Assembly: GCA_943330745.2 (NCBI GenBank)
Contig: CALQIX020000029.1
Span: 1 to 42,332 of the forward strand
From: Lishizhenia tianjinensis
GTDB lineage: Bacteria > Bacteroidota > Bacteroidia > Flavobacteriales_D > Crocinitomicaceae
DNA: 42,332 bases
Reading direction: 5' to 3'
This document shows, piece after piece, positions 7,364-14,822 of this stretch. The notes under the pieces are model-generated. The model was not told where the DNA came from. It did not search any database and saw nothing but the letters and a program-made list of their open reading frames with translations. A program made the position numbers and the translations under genes. Numbering within the stretch: the first letter of the stretch is position 1; each line of letters starts with the position of its first letter.

Positions 7364-7722
7364 TTTTTTCGCTTTAATAAGACCTAATATTAATTCTTTG
7401 AATCTTTATGTAACATATTCTATGATTCGGCAATTATCTAAATATTTTGCCGTTTCTTAGAAAATAGTTAAATTTGATAATCGCAAAAAAAGTGAACATT
7501 TGCGACAAATCCCCTTTCTTTTTAACGTGTAATTAATTGATCTAAAACAGATTAATATTTAAGAGCTTTCCTAAGGGGGGTGCGCAAATGATAAAAGTAT
7601 TAAATTAATATTCCGAAATCAAATTACCAAGTCATAAAAAGTTTTTATCCCACTCATTTATTGTCCAGTTTATTTAATAAAAAACTGGACATTTTTACTA
7701 TCTTTGCCTCTAATAAGAAATT
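7364..7722. other. Intergenic region before the AbiE operon
   Basis: No gene is seen in 359 bases. It contains an inverted repeat TCGCAAA / TTTGCGA (7481-7487 / 7499-7505), a G6 run near 7574, and the palindromic operator and -7 box of the AbiE operon at its right end. Confidence 0.6.
7661..7706 (+). promoter_or_regulatory. Promoter and palindromic operator of the AbiE operon
   Basis: TGTCCAGTTT (7662-7671) and AAACTGGACA (7682-7691) form a perfect 10-bp inverted repeat with a 10-base spacer. It is followed by a Bacteroidota -7 box TATCTTTG (7699-7706), 16 bases before the GTG start. A clear -33 TTTG is not seen. The palindrome covers the -33 region, so binding there by the AbiEi-type antitoxin would repress the operon, as known for AbiEi. 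Confidence 0.7.
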
Positions 7723-8445
7723 GTGAAAACAACTGAATACATAGCAATTACCATTAATAGATTTCCAAAAGGATATGTATTCACCTATGATGACTTTATA
7801 AGCAAGGTGAATGAGCGACAGGCGGTTATTAAAGCACTCAACAGAATGGCTGCTTCTGGTAAGATTGCTAAACTTTCAAAGGGAAAATACTACAAACCGG
7901 AATCAACACCTTTTGGAGATATACTTCCGAGCCAAAAACAAGTTGTAAAGGACTTACTTGAAGAAAACGGGAAACCAGTCGGTTATCTTACAGGGTATAG
8001 TATTTATAATAAATTAGGCTTAACGACACAGGTCAGTAACACCATTCAAATTGGAAAAAATGATATCAGACCAAATTTCAAAAGAGAGCGTTATACGATT
8101 GCTTTCATAAAGCAGAAAAATACAATCACAAAAGAGAGTATTCCGTTGTTACAAATTTTGGATGCTATCCGATACATAAAAAAGATTCCGGATTCTAACA
8201 CACGAAGTTCATGCTTGCGCTTTTTAGAGATTGTAAAAGGTTTAAATGAAAAGGAAATCTCAATACTCATACGCTCCGCAATGAAATATCCTCCGGCAAC
8301 AAGAGCCTTACTTGGTGCGATATTAGATGAAAACAAAACAACATCCACGGATATCCTTTACAATTCATTAAATCCTATTACTAAATACAAATTAACAGGT
8401 GCTTCAACAGTGTTGTCTGCGACCGAAAAATGGAACATTCTATGA
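7723..8445 (+). CDS. AbiEi-like antitoxin (DUF6088 family), type IV toxin-antitoxin
   Basis: A 240-residue protein starting with GTG. The N-terminal winged helix (about 1-60) reads GYVFTYDDFISKVNERQAVIKALNRM, then a hairpin with GKIAKLSKGKYYKP. The central block is typical of DUF6088/AbiEi: GYLTGYSIYNKLGLTTQVSN. The C-terminal half is helical (about 130-240). AbiEi proteins repress their operon by binding inverted repeats and neutralise the AbiEii nucleotidyltransferase without stable binding; abortive infection of phage-infected cells is the known biological outcome. A matching palindrome sits over the promoter, and the toxin gene starts within the last codons of this gene. Transfer with the toxin as a cassette is likely (see the flanking repeats). 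Confidence 0.82.
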   Translation: MKTTEYIAITINRFPKGYVFTYDDFISKVNERQAVIKALNRMAASGKIAKLSKGKYYKPESTPFGDILPSQKQVVKDLLEENGKPVGYLTGYSIYNKLGLTTQVSNTIQIGKNDIRPNFKRERYTIAFIKQKNTITKESIPLLQILDAIRYIKKIPDSNTRSSCLRFLEIVKGLNEKEISILIRSAMKYPPATRALLGAILDENKTTSTDILYNSLNPITKYKLTGASTVLSATEKWNIL

Positions 8446-9383
8446 AACTACACCAGGAATCAAAATTATTTTACAACACACTGCGAGCGACTGCTCAGCA
8501 CTTAGATATTAAATTTGAATTTGTTGAGAAAGACTATTGGATTACCTTGGTTTTAGCAGAACTATCCAAGAGTAAATTCAGAGATAATTCTGTTTTCAAA
8601 GGAGGAACATCTTTATCCAAAGGACATAAATTAATCGACCGTTTTTCGGAAGACGTTGATTTGGCAATCATAGATGATGGAAATAAATCAGGAAACGAAA
8701 TAAAAACGATAATCCGAACCCTTGAAAAAGACATCACTCGTTCTTTAACAGAAAGACCCACAGCAGGTGTAACAAGTAAAGGTTCAAGATTCAGAAAGTC
8801 CGTTTTTGAATACCCTACAATGGAAAAAAATAATTCCGCAAATACGATAATTGTAGAGATTAACTCATTTGCAAATCCATTTCCGCATCAAAAGTTATCT
8901 ATGTCAAGCATGGTTCATGATTTTTTAGTTGCCTCAGGAAATGAGGATTATATAGAAACATACAACCTAAACTCCTTTGAAATTAATGTACTCAGTAAAG
9001 AACAAACTTTGCTTGAAAAATTAGTTTCTTTGATTCGTTTTTCATTTGATTCAAATCCTATTGAGAGCATCTCTCAAAAGATCCGACATTTTTATGATTT
9101 ATACTATTTGATACAAAATCCTCAATGTGCAGAATTCGTTGAATCTGAATTATTCAGAATTCGATTCGAAGAAATACTTCAACATGACAGGGATATTTTT
9201 GACGAACCATTTCAGTGGCAAAATAAAACGATTAACGAATCTCCCTTAATTACTGACTTCGACAATATTTGGGCGAAAATAAAGAACACCTACCAAACAG
9301 AGCTTTCGGCTTATGCTTATAGACCAATTCCCATTGAGATTGATGTTGCAGCATGTTTCAAACAATTAACGAATAAAATTTAA
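8442..9383 (+). CDS. abiEii: AbiEii-type nucleotidyltransferase toxin
   Basis: A 313-residue nucleotidyltransferase of the AbiEii/COG2253 type. The signature is VFKGGTSLSKGHKLIDRFSE (51-70), running into DVDL with Asp71 and Asp73 as the metal-binding pair. A conserved block near 185-200 reads LSKEQTLLEKLVSLIRF, and HFYDLYYLI is the family's C-terminal motif. AbiEii toxins and relatives such as MenT act by transferring nucleotides (GTP for AbiEii, pyrimidines onto tRNA for MenT); the target here is unknown. The ATG at 8442 overlaps the antitoxin stop as ATGA; an ATG at 8430 would add four residues. Confidence 0.88.
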   Translation: MKLHQESKLFYNTLRATAQHLDIKFEFVEKDYWITLVLAELSKSKFRDNSVFKGGTSLSKGHKLIDRFSEDVDLAIIDDGNKSGNEIKTIIRTLEKDITRSLTERPTAGVTSKGSRFRKSVFEYPTMEKNNSANTIIVEINSFANPFPHQKLSMSSMVHDFLVASGNEDYIETYNLNSFEINVLSKEQTLLEKLVSLIRFSFDSNPIESISQKIRHFYDLYYLIQNPQCAEFVESELFRIRFEEILQHDRDIFDEPFQWQNKTINESPLITDFDNIWAKIKNTYQTELSAYAYRPIPIEIDVAACFKQLTNKI

Positions 9384-9421
9384 TTCCATACTATTTTAAT
9401 TAACCGTTCGAACATTAAAAT

Positions 9422-9454
9422 TTGTCCAGTTTTTTTAACAATAAACTTGACATT
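9422..9454. repeat. Downstream copy of the AbiE operator-like 33-bp repeat
   Basis: This is a direct copy of 7661-7693 with 29 of 33 bases identical by eye. The palindromic arms (TGTCCAGTTT at 9423-9432, AAACTTGACA at 9443-9452) have one mismatch here. It lies 38 bases past the toxin stop, so the operon is flanked on both sides. Confidence 0.8.
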
Positions 9455-9497
9455 AAAAAGCTAAAAACCTATGTGTATCTTACAATTATCGATATAA

Positions 9498-9530
9498 AAA
9501 AACCAACCTGGCTTCCCAAGGTTGGTTTTT
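9498..9530. terminator. Bidirectional rho-independent terminator
   Basis: Arms AAAAACCAACCT (9498-9509) and AGGTTGGTTTTT (9519-9530) enclose a 9-base loop, with A and T runs on either side. It lies between the convergent AbiE and TIR-SLATT operons and can serve both. Confidence 0.88.
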
Positions 9531-9558
9531 TACTGCAGCTTTTTTTACTGAATGATTA

Positions 9559-9756
9559 TTACTTTTCAAGTTCACTTGCAATAAATCGCACACTTGCTAA
9601 AGAATTTGGATCAACTTTAGGACGGTAGAGAGGAACGCTATAATCCCTGAACTTAAAGTAAGATGAATTTCTTAAAAGTTCAACTAACCGATAGTAATCA
9701 GAATTATATCTCCATAAATGGCTCATAAAGAGATCGTATGTTTTTAAATGTGGCAA
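9559..9756 (-). pseudogene. Truncated TIR-like (MTH538/ThsB-type) protein
   Basis: From a TTG at 9756, ten bases after the SLATT gene stop, the frame reads LPHLKTYDLFMSHLWRYNSD, then YYRLVELLRNSSYFKFRDYSVP. This is the start of a TIR-like domain of the ThsB/DUF1863 group (YDLFISH.W.YN.DY..L). After YSVP the similarity is lost and the frame stops after 20 more residues, giving about 65 residues against roughly 150-200 for a complete domain, so the second half including the catalytic region is missing. The 3' part was probably lost when the neighbouring AbiE/terminator segment arrived. A functional small protein cannot be excluded. No ATG start is available upstream of MSH. Confidence 0.65.
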
Positions 9757-9766
9757 ATTAACTAAA

Positions 9767-10699
9767 TTATTCAAATATTTTACTGAACCAAAGCTTATGT
9801 TCACGACTAATAGTTTTTTCAGTATCAAAGATTATTTCCTTTACTTCATCTTCCGCCTTATCTAATAGTAATGTTTTTTTGAAATCATCTAGCTCATCGG
9901 ATGAAACACTATAAGTTGTTTTCAGTTCATCAAAACGCTTGGTTTGCTTCCATGAAAAGATACTTGCTGCAACGGTTGTGAAAAAGCTCAAATATGACAG
10001 ATTTGGTATCCAGTTGATTATTACAAATATTGTTAAAACCAATCCAATCCCCATTGCTATTAATGCTCCAATGAAATAATAGGTGCTATTTTGTTTGTTG
10101 TACGATGCCTTTTTGTAGTACCAGTTAATTTGATCACGTAGTCTATATTTTAAATAAAATTCTTTTTTGTCACTCATCGAAACATCAAAATTCTCCTTAA
10201 CCCAAATTGGAACATCATGATCTTTATTCGGTTTTTTAGCAAAACTGAGAAATTGTTTTACATCAATTTCGTCTTTCATTTCTTTGATTCTTTTGTGAAA
10301 AGTTTCAATTGCTTCATTAAAGGGAAGATCATATTTTTCATGCTTAAAAAACAATAGCCATGTGTTGCTTAGGATGCTTTCAGCTAAAAATCTAGATTTT
10401 TGCCAGCCCTCCATATAATTTTTTGAATATTGAATAATCATTAATAAAAGCACGACTAAAAGTGACACAATAAGAGTAACCTGTTTTACTTGTTCAATCC
10501 ATTTAGGCCATTGTTCAACTAATGGAAACAGAGAAATGACTGCAATTAACACTAATAAATATAACTGCCACTTCATAAGTCCGATATACATTCGTTGACA
10601 TTCCTTGGAAATTTCATTGAAAAATTCATAAGTATCAGGGCCTTTTAGATCTCTGTCAAAATCGACTTTTCTTTTCTTAAATATTTGATGTTTTATCAT
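9767..10699 (-). CDS. Tandem SLATT / DUF4231 membrane protein (predicted pore-forming effector)
   Basis: A 310-residue membrane protein with two SLATT-like units, each a pair of transmembrane helices plus a helical cytoplasmic part. Unit 1 has helices near 43-63 and 72-92, followed by GWQKSRFLAESILSNTWLLF, the W..R..AES.....W signature. Unit 2 is the DUF4231 type: YRLRDQINWYYKKASYNKQN, helices near 208-228 and 234-250, then WKQTKRFDELKTTYS. SLATT proteins are membrane effectors linked to nucleotide-signalling immune systems, thought to open pores that kill infected cells. The start overlaps the TIR gene stop as ATGA (10696-10699), so the two are coupled. A truncated second TIR gene follows. 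Confidence 0.8.
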   Translation of the reverse strand: MIKHQIFKKRKVDFDRDLKGPDTYEFFNEISKECQRMYIGLMKWQLYLLVLIAVISLFPLVEQWPKWIEQVKQVTLIVSLLVVLLLMIIQYSKNYMEGWQKSRFLAESILSNTWLLFFKHEKYDLPFNEAIETFHKRIKEMKDEIDVKQFLSFAKKPNKDHDVPIWVKENFDVSMSDKKEFYLKYRLRDQINWYYKKASYNKQNSTYYFIGALIAMGIGLVLTIFVIINWIPNLSYLSFFTTVAASIFSWKQTKRFDELKTTYSVSSDELDDFKKTLLLDKAEDEVKEIIFDTEKTISREHKLWFSKIFE

Positions 10700-11286
10700 T
10701 TTGGAAACACTTTAACTTTATTGGCAACTGGCTGAGACCGTTTCTCAAATGCTTGGTCAATATACACATTAGGATCAGCAATAAATTTGTCCCATGGAAC
10801 TAAAACACAGTACCGGTCATTTTCACTCCAACTACATTTGTTGGCTTCTGGAATGAAATAGTTCACACTAAATTCTTTGACTACTGTAGAATCGTTAATT
10901 CCTACATAATTATGTGAACCGGAACAATTTGAGCAAGAATAGGAGCCTTGATAAACTGAATCAACAACATGTGGCAAAACTACTCCAAGAATACCATTCC
11001 TTGTATTACCTGTACCATTGTATAATGATGCTTGTAGTTCACGTTTAATAAACCTCTGCTCTTGCTTGCCCATGTTTTCTGAACTACATGACCCTATAAG
11101 GTGTATTGTCACCGTTGAATCTGCTAAATAATCCTGACGGATTTTTCGCATAATGTAATCCTCATTATCTGAACCAATTGCTTCATTTAATGAATGGTCA
11201 ATCATATCTACATTTGGATGATTCTGAATAACCTCTTTATATTTTGAATCTTCCGTTTTAAATGAAATAAAACATCTGAGTCCCAT
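10696..11286 (-). CDS. TIR-like domain protein (MTH538/ThsB-type), sensor or signal-producing partner
   Basis: A 196-residue protein with the TIR-like fold of DUF1863/ThsB. It begins GLRCFISFKTEDSKYKEVIQ, continues with a helix SLNEAIGSDNEDYIMRKIRQ, a strand STVTIHLIGS, and KRELQASLYNG leading to GILGVVLPHV. ThsB proteins of Thoeris make cyclic-ADP-ribose-type signals from NAD that switch on an effector; here the linked effector would be the SLATT protein. An unusual insert (about 137-160) has two close cysteines, SCSNCSGSHNYV. The frame is open back to 11358, but the ATG at 11286, five bases after the DUF2188 stop, has an AG-rich leader and starts exactly at the conserved domain, so it is preferred. 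Confidence 0.8.
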   Translation of the reverse strand: MGLRCFISFKTEDSKYKEVIQNHPNVDMIDHSLNEAIGSDNEDYIMRKIRQDYLADSTVTIHLIGSCSSENMGKQEQRFIKRELQASLYNGTGNTRNGILGVVLPHVVDSVYQGSYSCSNCSGSHNYVGINDSTVVKEFSVNYFIPEANKCSWSENDRYCVLVPWDKFIADPNVYIDQAFEKRSQPVANKVKVFPK

Positions 11287-11290
11287 TTTC

Positions 11291-11512
11291 TTACCCTTTA
11301 ATTTTACTTGGATCATTCCCATAACTGTTCTTTTCCCGAATCTTCCCATCCCGACCATGAATGACCACTTCGGATTTCTGATTCGTTGCGATTTTTATCG
11401 CTGCATTTTCTGCTTCGTTTTGAGTTGCAGTTACTTTTGTAGCTTTTTCGTTGCCGGCTACTTTAGCCGCCCATCCTTGCGGGTGCTTAACGACGTGTAC
11501 ATTCTTTCCCAT
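11291..11512 (-). CDS. DUF2188-family small protein
   Basis: A 73-residue protein with the DUF2188 pattern: MGKNVHVVKHPQGWAAKVAG, then a region rich in Ala/Lys/Thr, EAENAAIKIATNQKSEVVIH and GRDGKIREKNSYGNDP. The family forms a small alpha/beta unit in which a query-like sequence NVHV..H..GW.V is followed by ATQ.EA...A and a strand ending in HG.DG.I; its function is unknown. It is the first gene of the operon, followed closely by TIR and SLATT, so it may modulate the TIR protein. It has no membrane segment. Confidence 0.85.
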   Translation of the reverse strand: MGKNVHVVKHPQGWAAKVAGNEKATKVTATQNEAENAAIKIATNQKSEVVIHGRDGKIREKNSYGNDPSKIKG

Positions 11513-11639
11513 AGTTTTATTTTTTTAGGAATAAGTGATTTTACTGATCATCTCTCGTGATGACCAACCGAACCTGAAGGAAGAATGATTATTAGGGAAT
11601 TCGCCGAAGTTTCGAAAAAGTTTGTACATTCGCACCCTA

Positions 11640-11726
11640 AATATTTAGAATGATAGTTTCCCTGACCAAAGTTTAACTTTCATTCTGTAGTAAATCAACA
11701 GTCCTCCAACAGGGCTGTTTTTTTTT
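11640..11726 (+). ncRNA. Possible small structured RNA ending in a terminator
   Basis: An 87-base stretch with three nested signals: AGAATGA (11647-11653) pairing with TCATTCT (11680-11686), a 13-base palindrome AAAGTTTAACTTT inside it, and a terminator hairpin at its end. The promoter is uncertain (TACATTCG at 11625-11632 is a poor -7 match). Read on the minus strand the same hairpins would instead lie in the 5' leader of the DUF2188-TIR-SLATT transcript. Confidence 0.3.
11697..11726 (+). terminator. Rho-independent terminator-like hairpin
   Basis: AACAGTCCT (11697-11705) pairs with AGGGCTGTT (11711-11719) with one G-U pair and a 5-base loop, followed by a long T run. No plus-strand gene lies before it, which makes it an orphan unless a small RNA is transcribed. 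Confidence 0.7.
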
Positions 11727-11808
11727 GCCAAAGATAATAGAAAATCATTTAACAAAACAAATTTACATCATTTTGAAAAATTCTACAATTGATTTTATTA
11801 ACATTTTT

Positions 11809-11839
11809 GTTGATAAGTCATAAATTATTGTTATTTTTG
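11809..11839 (+). promoter_or_regulatory. Promoter of the type I R-M operon
   Basis: A -7 box TATTTTTG (11832-11839) has the TTG of GTTG (11810-11812) exactly 19 bases upstream as a -33 element. This matches the Bacteroidota primary sigma consensus TTTG-N19-TAnnTTTG. The half-HsdS start at 11864 is 24 bases downstream. Confidence 0.65.
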
Positions 11840-11863
11840 AATGTAATAACAAAATGAATCAGG

Positions 11864-12433
11864 ATGGAGAAAGTATTCGGAAGTATAGCTGATTTACAAT
11901 TCGGACTCTATGAAAAGCCTGTGGAATCAGGCGATACAGTATACTTACAGGTTAAGGATTTTGATGAAAACAACCAATTTTCAAATGCCCCATCTACATT
12001 TTTAATTTCGGATGAAAAGTCAATTAAGCATCTTTTAAAAGATGGTGACGTTATTTTTGTAGCCAAAGGATTCAGAAATTTTGCCTGGACTTACAGAGAA
12101 TCAATTGGGCCTGCTATTGCATCATCAATTTTCTTTGTTGTAAAAGTTGATACGTCAGAAATCATCCCTGATTATTTGACTGCTCTTTTCAATTCATCCG
12201 CTTATCTACAAATGTTTCAACTGTTGGGTGCAGGAAGTTCTATCCCATCGATAAGAAAATCAGAATTGGAAGCAATTAAAATTCAAGTTCCTTCATTGGA
12301 GCTTCAAAGGAAAACGGTAATGATCAATGAACTTTATTTAAAAGAATTGCAATTGACGACCCAAATCATAGATGAAAAACAAAAATATTATAACAGCATA
12401 ATTAATAAATTAATTTCCCAAGAACATGTCTAA
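11864..12433 (+). CDS. Half-size type I restriction specificity subunit (one target-recognition domain)
   Basis: A 189-residue HsdS-type protein with one recognition domain (about 1-135) and one C-terminal coiled coil (about 145-185, LELQRKTVMINELYLKELQL...). Ordinary HsdS subunits, such as the one at 16587, have two recognition domains in about 400 residues. The motif SSIPSIRKSELEAIKIQVPS is the usual end of a recognition domain. Such half-subunits can dimerise and give a palindromic target, or replace the full HsdS in the methyltransferase to change specificity. It is the first gene of the operon and overlaps hsdM by 8 bases. Confidence 0.82.
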   Translation: MEKVFGSIADLQFGLYEKPVESGDTVYLQVKDFDENNQFSNAPSTFLISDEKSIKHLLKDGDVIFVAKGFRNFAWTYRESIGPAIASSIFFVVKVDTSEIIPDYLTALFNSSAYLQMFQLLGAGSSIPSIRKSELEAIKIQVPSLELQRKTVMINELYLKELQLTTQIIDEKQKYYNSIINKLISQEHV

Positions 12434-13976
12434 AATAACTCAAAAAGAAATCAATCAAACCGTTTGGAAAGCTTGTGACTCGTTCCGAGGCGTTCTCGAT
12501 CCTACACAGTATAAAGATTATGTTTTGACAATGTTATTTGTCAAATATGTATCAGATGTTTGGAAAGACAAACAGACTGTCTACAAAGCAAAGTATGGTG
12601 ATGACGCAGAAAGAATCGAGAGAGCATTGCGTAATGAACGTTTTCAAGTTCCTGCCAATGCAACCTTTGATTATTTGTTTGATAATATAAACGAGAATAA
12701 TCTTGGTGAATTGATCAATATTGCACTCGAACACTTGGAAGATGCAAATCGCGCAAAGCTTGAACGCGTTTTCAGAAATATTGATTTTAATTCTGAATCA
12801 AATCTTGGTCAAACGAAAGACAGAAATAGAAGATTAAAAAATCTAGTAGTCGATTTTTCGACAATGGATTTGCAACCTTCGCATTTGGATGGGAACGATG
12901 TAATTGGCGACGCTTATGAATATTTAATTTCACAATTTGCTGAAGGTGCAGGAAAAAAGGCTGGAGAATTCTATACTCCAAGTGAAGTTTCAACGCTACT
13001 TGCTAAATTATTGAATCCACAACCGGGTAATAGATTGTGTGATCCAACAAGTGGTTCAGGATCTCTTTTAATAAAACTTGCAAAGGAAGTTGGAACGAAT
13101 AACTTTTCTATTTATGGACAAGAAGTAAACGGAAGCACTTGGGCGCTAGCACGAATGAATATGTTTCTACATGAAATTGACAATGGAACCATCGAATGGG
13201 GAGACACATTAAACAATCCTCGATTATTAGAGGGAGATCAATTAATGAAATTCCATATTGTTGCTGCTAATCCACCTTTTTCATTGGATAAATGGGGTGC
13301 TGAAAATGCTTCAGTAGACCAATACAATCGTTTCCATAGAGGTATTCCACCAAAGAGTAAAGGTGATTATGCTTTTATCAGTCACATGATTGAAACATCT
13401 TATGAGGAAATTGGTCGTGTTGGTGTTATCATGCCCAATGGCGCTCTGTTTAGAGGTAGTAGTGAAGGAAAAATTCGTGAACAACTAATTCGTGAAAATT
13501 TATTGGAAGCTGTTGTTGGATTACCATCAAATTTGTTTTTCGGCACTGGAATTCCAGCTTGTATTCTTATATTCAATAAAGCAAAAGGGAATAACAAAGA
13601 TGTCTTGTTCATTGATGCAAGCCAAGGTTACGAACCAGGAAAGAATCAAAATAGATTAAGAATTTCTGAAAATAATGATCCGAATGAGCCAGACGATATC
13701 AGAAAAATTGTTGAATGTTATAAGGCGTTTCAAAGTTCAACTCCTTTAAAATCTGAAAAAGGAATTATCATTGAAGATAAGTTTGCGTATCGAGCAACCT
13801 TCAAAGATTTGGAAGAAAATGAGTTCAACTTGAACATTCCTCGATATGTTGACACTTTCGAAGAGGAAGCTCCAATTGATATTGCAGCAACGCAAAAGGA
13901 AATTGTAAAATTGAAATCTGAGTTGGCTGAAGTTGAATTCAAGATGGAGAATTATCTGAAAGAATTAGGATTCTAA
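12426..13976 (+). CDS. hsdM: Type I restriction-modification DNA methyltransferase subunit HsdM
   Basis: A 516-residue N6-adenine methyltransferase. The helical N-terminal HsdM domain (about 1-145) contains LTMLFVKYVSDVWKDK. The catalytic domain has the SAM-binding motif DPTSGSGSLL starting at Asp206 and the catalytic NPPF at 282-285. A C-terminal helical region (about 465-516) would contact HsdS. It methylates adenine in the sites chosen by HsdS, protecting host DNA, and forms the restriction complex with HsdS and HsdR. The stop overlaps the next gene's ATG as TAATG, so translation is coupled to a metallophosphoesterase, which is not a standard R-M partner. Confidence 0.95.
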   Translation: MSKITQKEINQTVWKACDSFRGVLDPTQYKDYVLTMLFVKYVSDVWKDKQTVYKAKYGDDAERIERALRNERFQVPANATFDYLFDNINENNLGELINIALEHLEDANRAKLERVFRNIDFNSESNLGQTKDRNRRLKNLVVDFSTMDLQPSHLDGNDVIGDAYEYLISQFAEGAGKKAGEFYTPSEVSTLLAKLLNPQPGNRLCDPTSGSGSLLIKLAKEVGTNNFSIYGQEVNGSTWALARMNMFLHEIDNGTIEWGDTLNNPRLLEGDQLMKFHIVAANPPFSLDKWGAENASVDQYNRFHRGIPPKSKGDYAFISHMIETSYEEIGRVGVIMPNGALFRGSSEGKIREQLIRENLLEAVVGLPSNLFFGTGIPACILIFNKAKGNNKDVLFIDASQGYEPGKNQNRLRISENNDPNEPDDIRKIVECYKAFQSSTPLKSEKGIIIEDKFAYRATFKDLEENEFNLNIPRYVDTFEEEAPIDIAATQKEIVKLKSELAEVEFKMENYLKELGF

Positions 13977-14740
13977 TGACGATTCAATACGCTTCTGACC
14001 TTCATTTAGAGTTTCCTGAAAACAGGAAGTTTATTTCGGAAAATCCTCTGAAACCAGAAGGAGATATCCTTATTCTTGCTGGAGATATTCTACTGTTCAG
14101 ATCAATCGATGATCACAAGGATTTCTTTGACTATTGCGCTGACAATTTTGCTTTTACATATTGGATTCCTGGAAATCATGAATATTACCATTCTGATATT
14201 AACGAGCGCTCTGGCGAATTGAATGAAGCCATTCGACCTAATGTATTTCTAGTGAATAACACTTGGGTAAATCACGATTCTGTTAAGTTAATTTTCTCAA
14301 CGCTTTGGACAAAAATTTATCCGGATAAAGCATGGTCTATCCAAAATGGATTGAATGATTTTCATTTAATAAAATCAGGAGAAGGTCGGTTTTCAATAAT
14401 GGAGTACAATAAGCTATTCGAGGAGAATTTGACTTTTATAAAATCGGCTATTGAAGGAAACACAAGAGAAAGTTGTATTGTTATCACACATCATGTACCT
14501 ACTTTTATGCATTATCCATTGGAATATCTCGGTAGCCCAATCAATCAAGCTTTTGCCGTTGACTTAGATGAATTCATTCAATCTTCTTCAATTGATTATT
14601 GGATCTATGGACATCACCATAGAAATATTGCTGATTTTAAAATTAGTAATACGCAAATGCTAACGAATCAATTGGGTTATGTCCGAGCAAATGAACACAA
14701 GGGATTTAATTTTAATAAAATAATCGACAAAATATTTTGA
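13976..14740 (+). CDS. Calcineurin-like metallophosphoesterase embedded in the R-M operon
   Basis: A 254-residue phosphoesterase with all family motifs: SDLHLEF (Asp8, His10), LAGDILLF, PGNHEYYH, VITHHVPT and IYGHHHRN. These bind two metal ions. The substrate (nucleotide, nucleic acid or phosphoprotein) cannot be told; there is no signal peptide, so it acts in the cytoplasm. Its start overlaps the hsdM stop by one base, which ties its expression to the methyltransferase. A role in processing DNA ends or a nucleotide signal during restriction is possible but speculative. Confidence 0.9.
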   Translation: MTIQYASDLHLEFPENRKFISENPLKPEGDILILAGDILLFRSIDDHKDFFDYCADNFAFTYWIPGNHEYYHSDINERSGELNEAIRPNVFLVNNTWVNHDSVKLIFSTLWTKIYPDKAWSIQNGLNDFHLIKSGEGRFSIMEYNKLFEENLTFIKSAIEGNTRESCIVITHHVPTFMHYPLEYLGSPINQAFAVDLDEFIQSSSIDYWIYGHHHRNIADFKISNTQMLTNQLGYVRANEHKGFNFNKIIDKIF

Positions 14741-14745
14741 TTATC

Positions 14746-14819
14746 AACTTAATAAACCTAATATTGCTACAATATACTAATGATATTTAGCGTAGCAAAA
14801 ACAAGTTTATTGAAAAGTT
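14746..14819. promoter_or_regulatory. Nested inverted repeats, candidate operator of the embedded toxin-antitoxin pair
   Basis: An inner pair TTGCTAC / GTAGCAA (14764-14770 / 14792-14798) lies within an outer pair AATAAAC / GTTTATT (14751-14757 / 14805-14811) and AACTT / AAGTT (14746-14750 / 14815-14819). They fill the 82-base gap before the winged-helix gene, which would be the likely binder. Confidence 0.45.
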
Positions 14820-14822
14820 ATT

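Larger units (their letters stand above)
11513..11863. other. Divergent control region between the TIR-SLATT and type I R-M operons
   Basis: No protein gene is seen in 351 bases. It holds a -7 box for the minus strand (CAAAGATA on the plus strand at 11729-11736, i.e. TATCTTTG), a -7 box for the plus strand (TATTTTTG, 11832-11839), a terminator-like hairpin (11697-11726) and a possible small structured RNA (about 11640-11726). Confidence 0.65.

Noticed and set aside
7499..7508. TTTGCGACAA shared with the stem of the 34-bp hairpin (22346-22355)
   Set aside because: A 10-base match between AT-rich intergenic regions is expected by chance and the context differs.
7661..7693. XerC/XerD (dif or pdif) site for the repeats flanking AbiE
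   Set aside because: The arms do not resemble the XerC/XerD consensus and the symmetry is a simple palindrome over a promoter, which fits an operator better.
11287..11358. N-terminal extension of the TIR protein
   Set aside because: It would overlap the DUF2188 gene by 68 bases; the ATG at 11286 follows the DUF2188 stop and begins exactly at the conserved domain.
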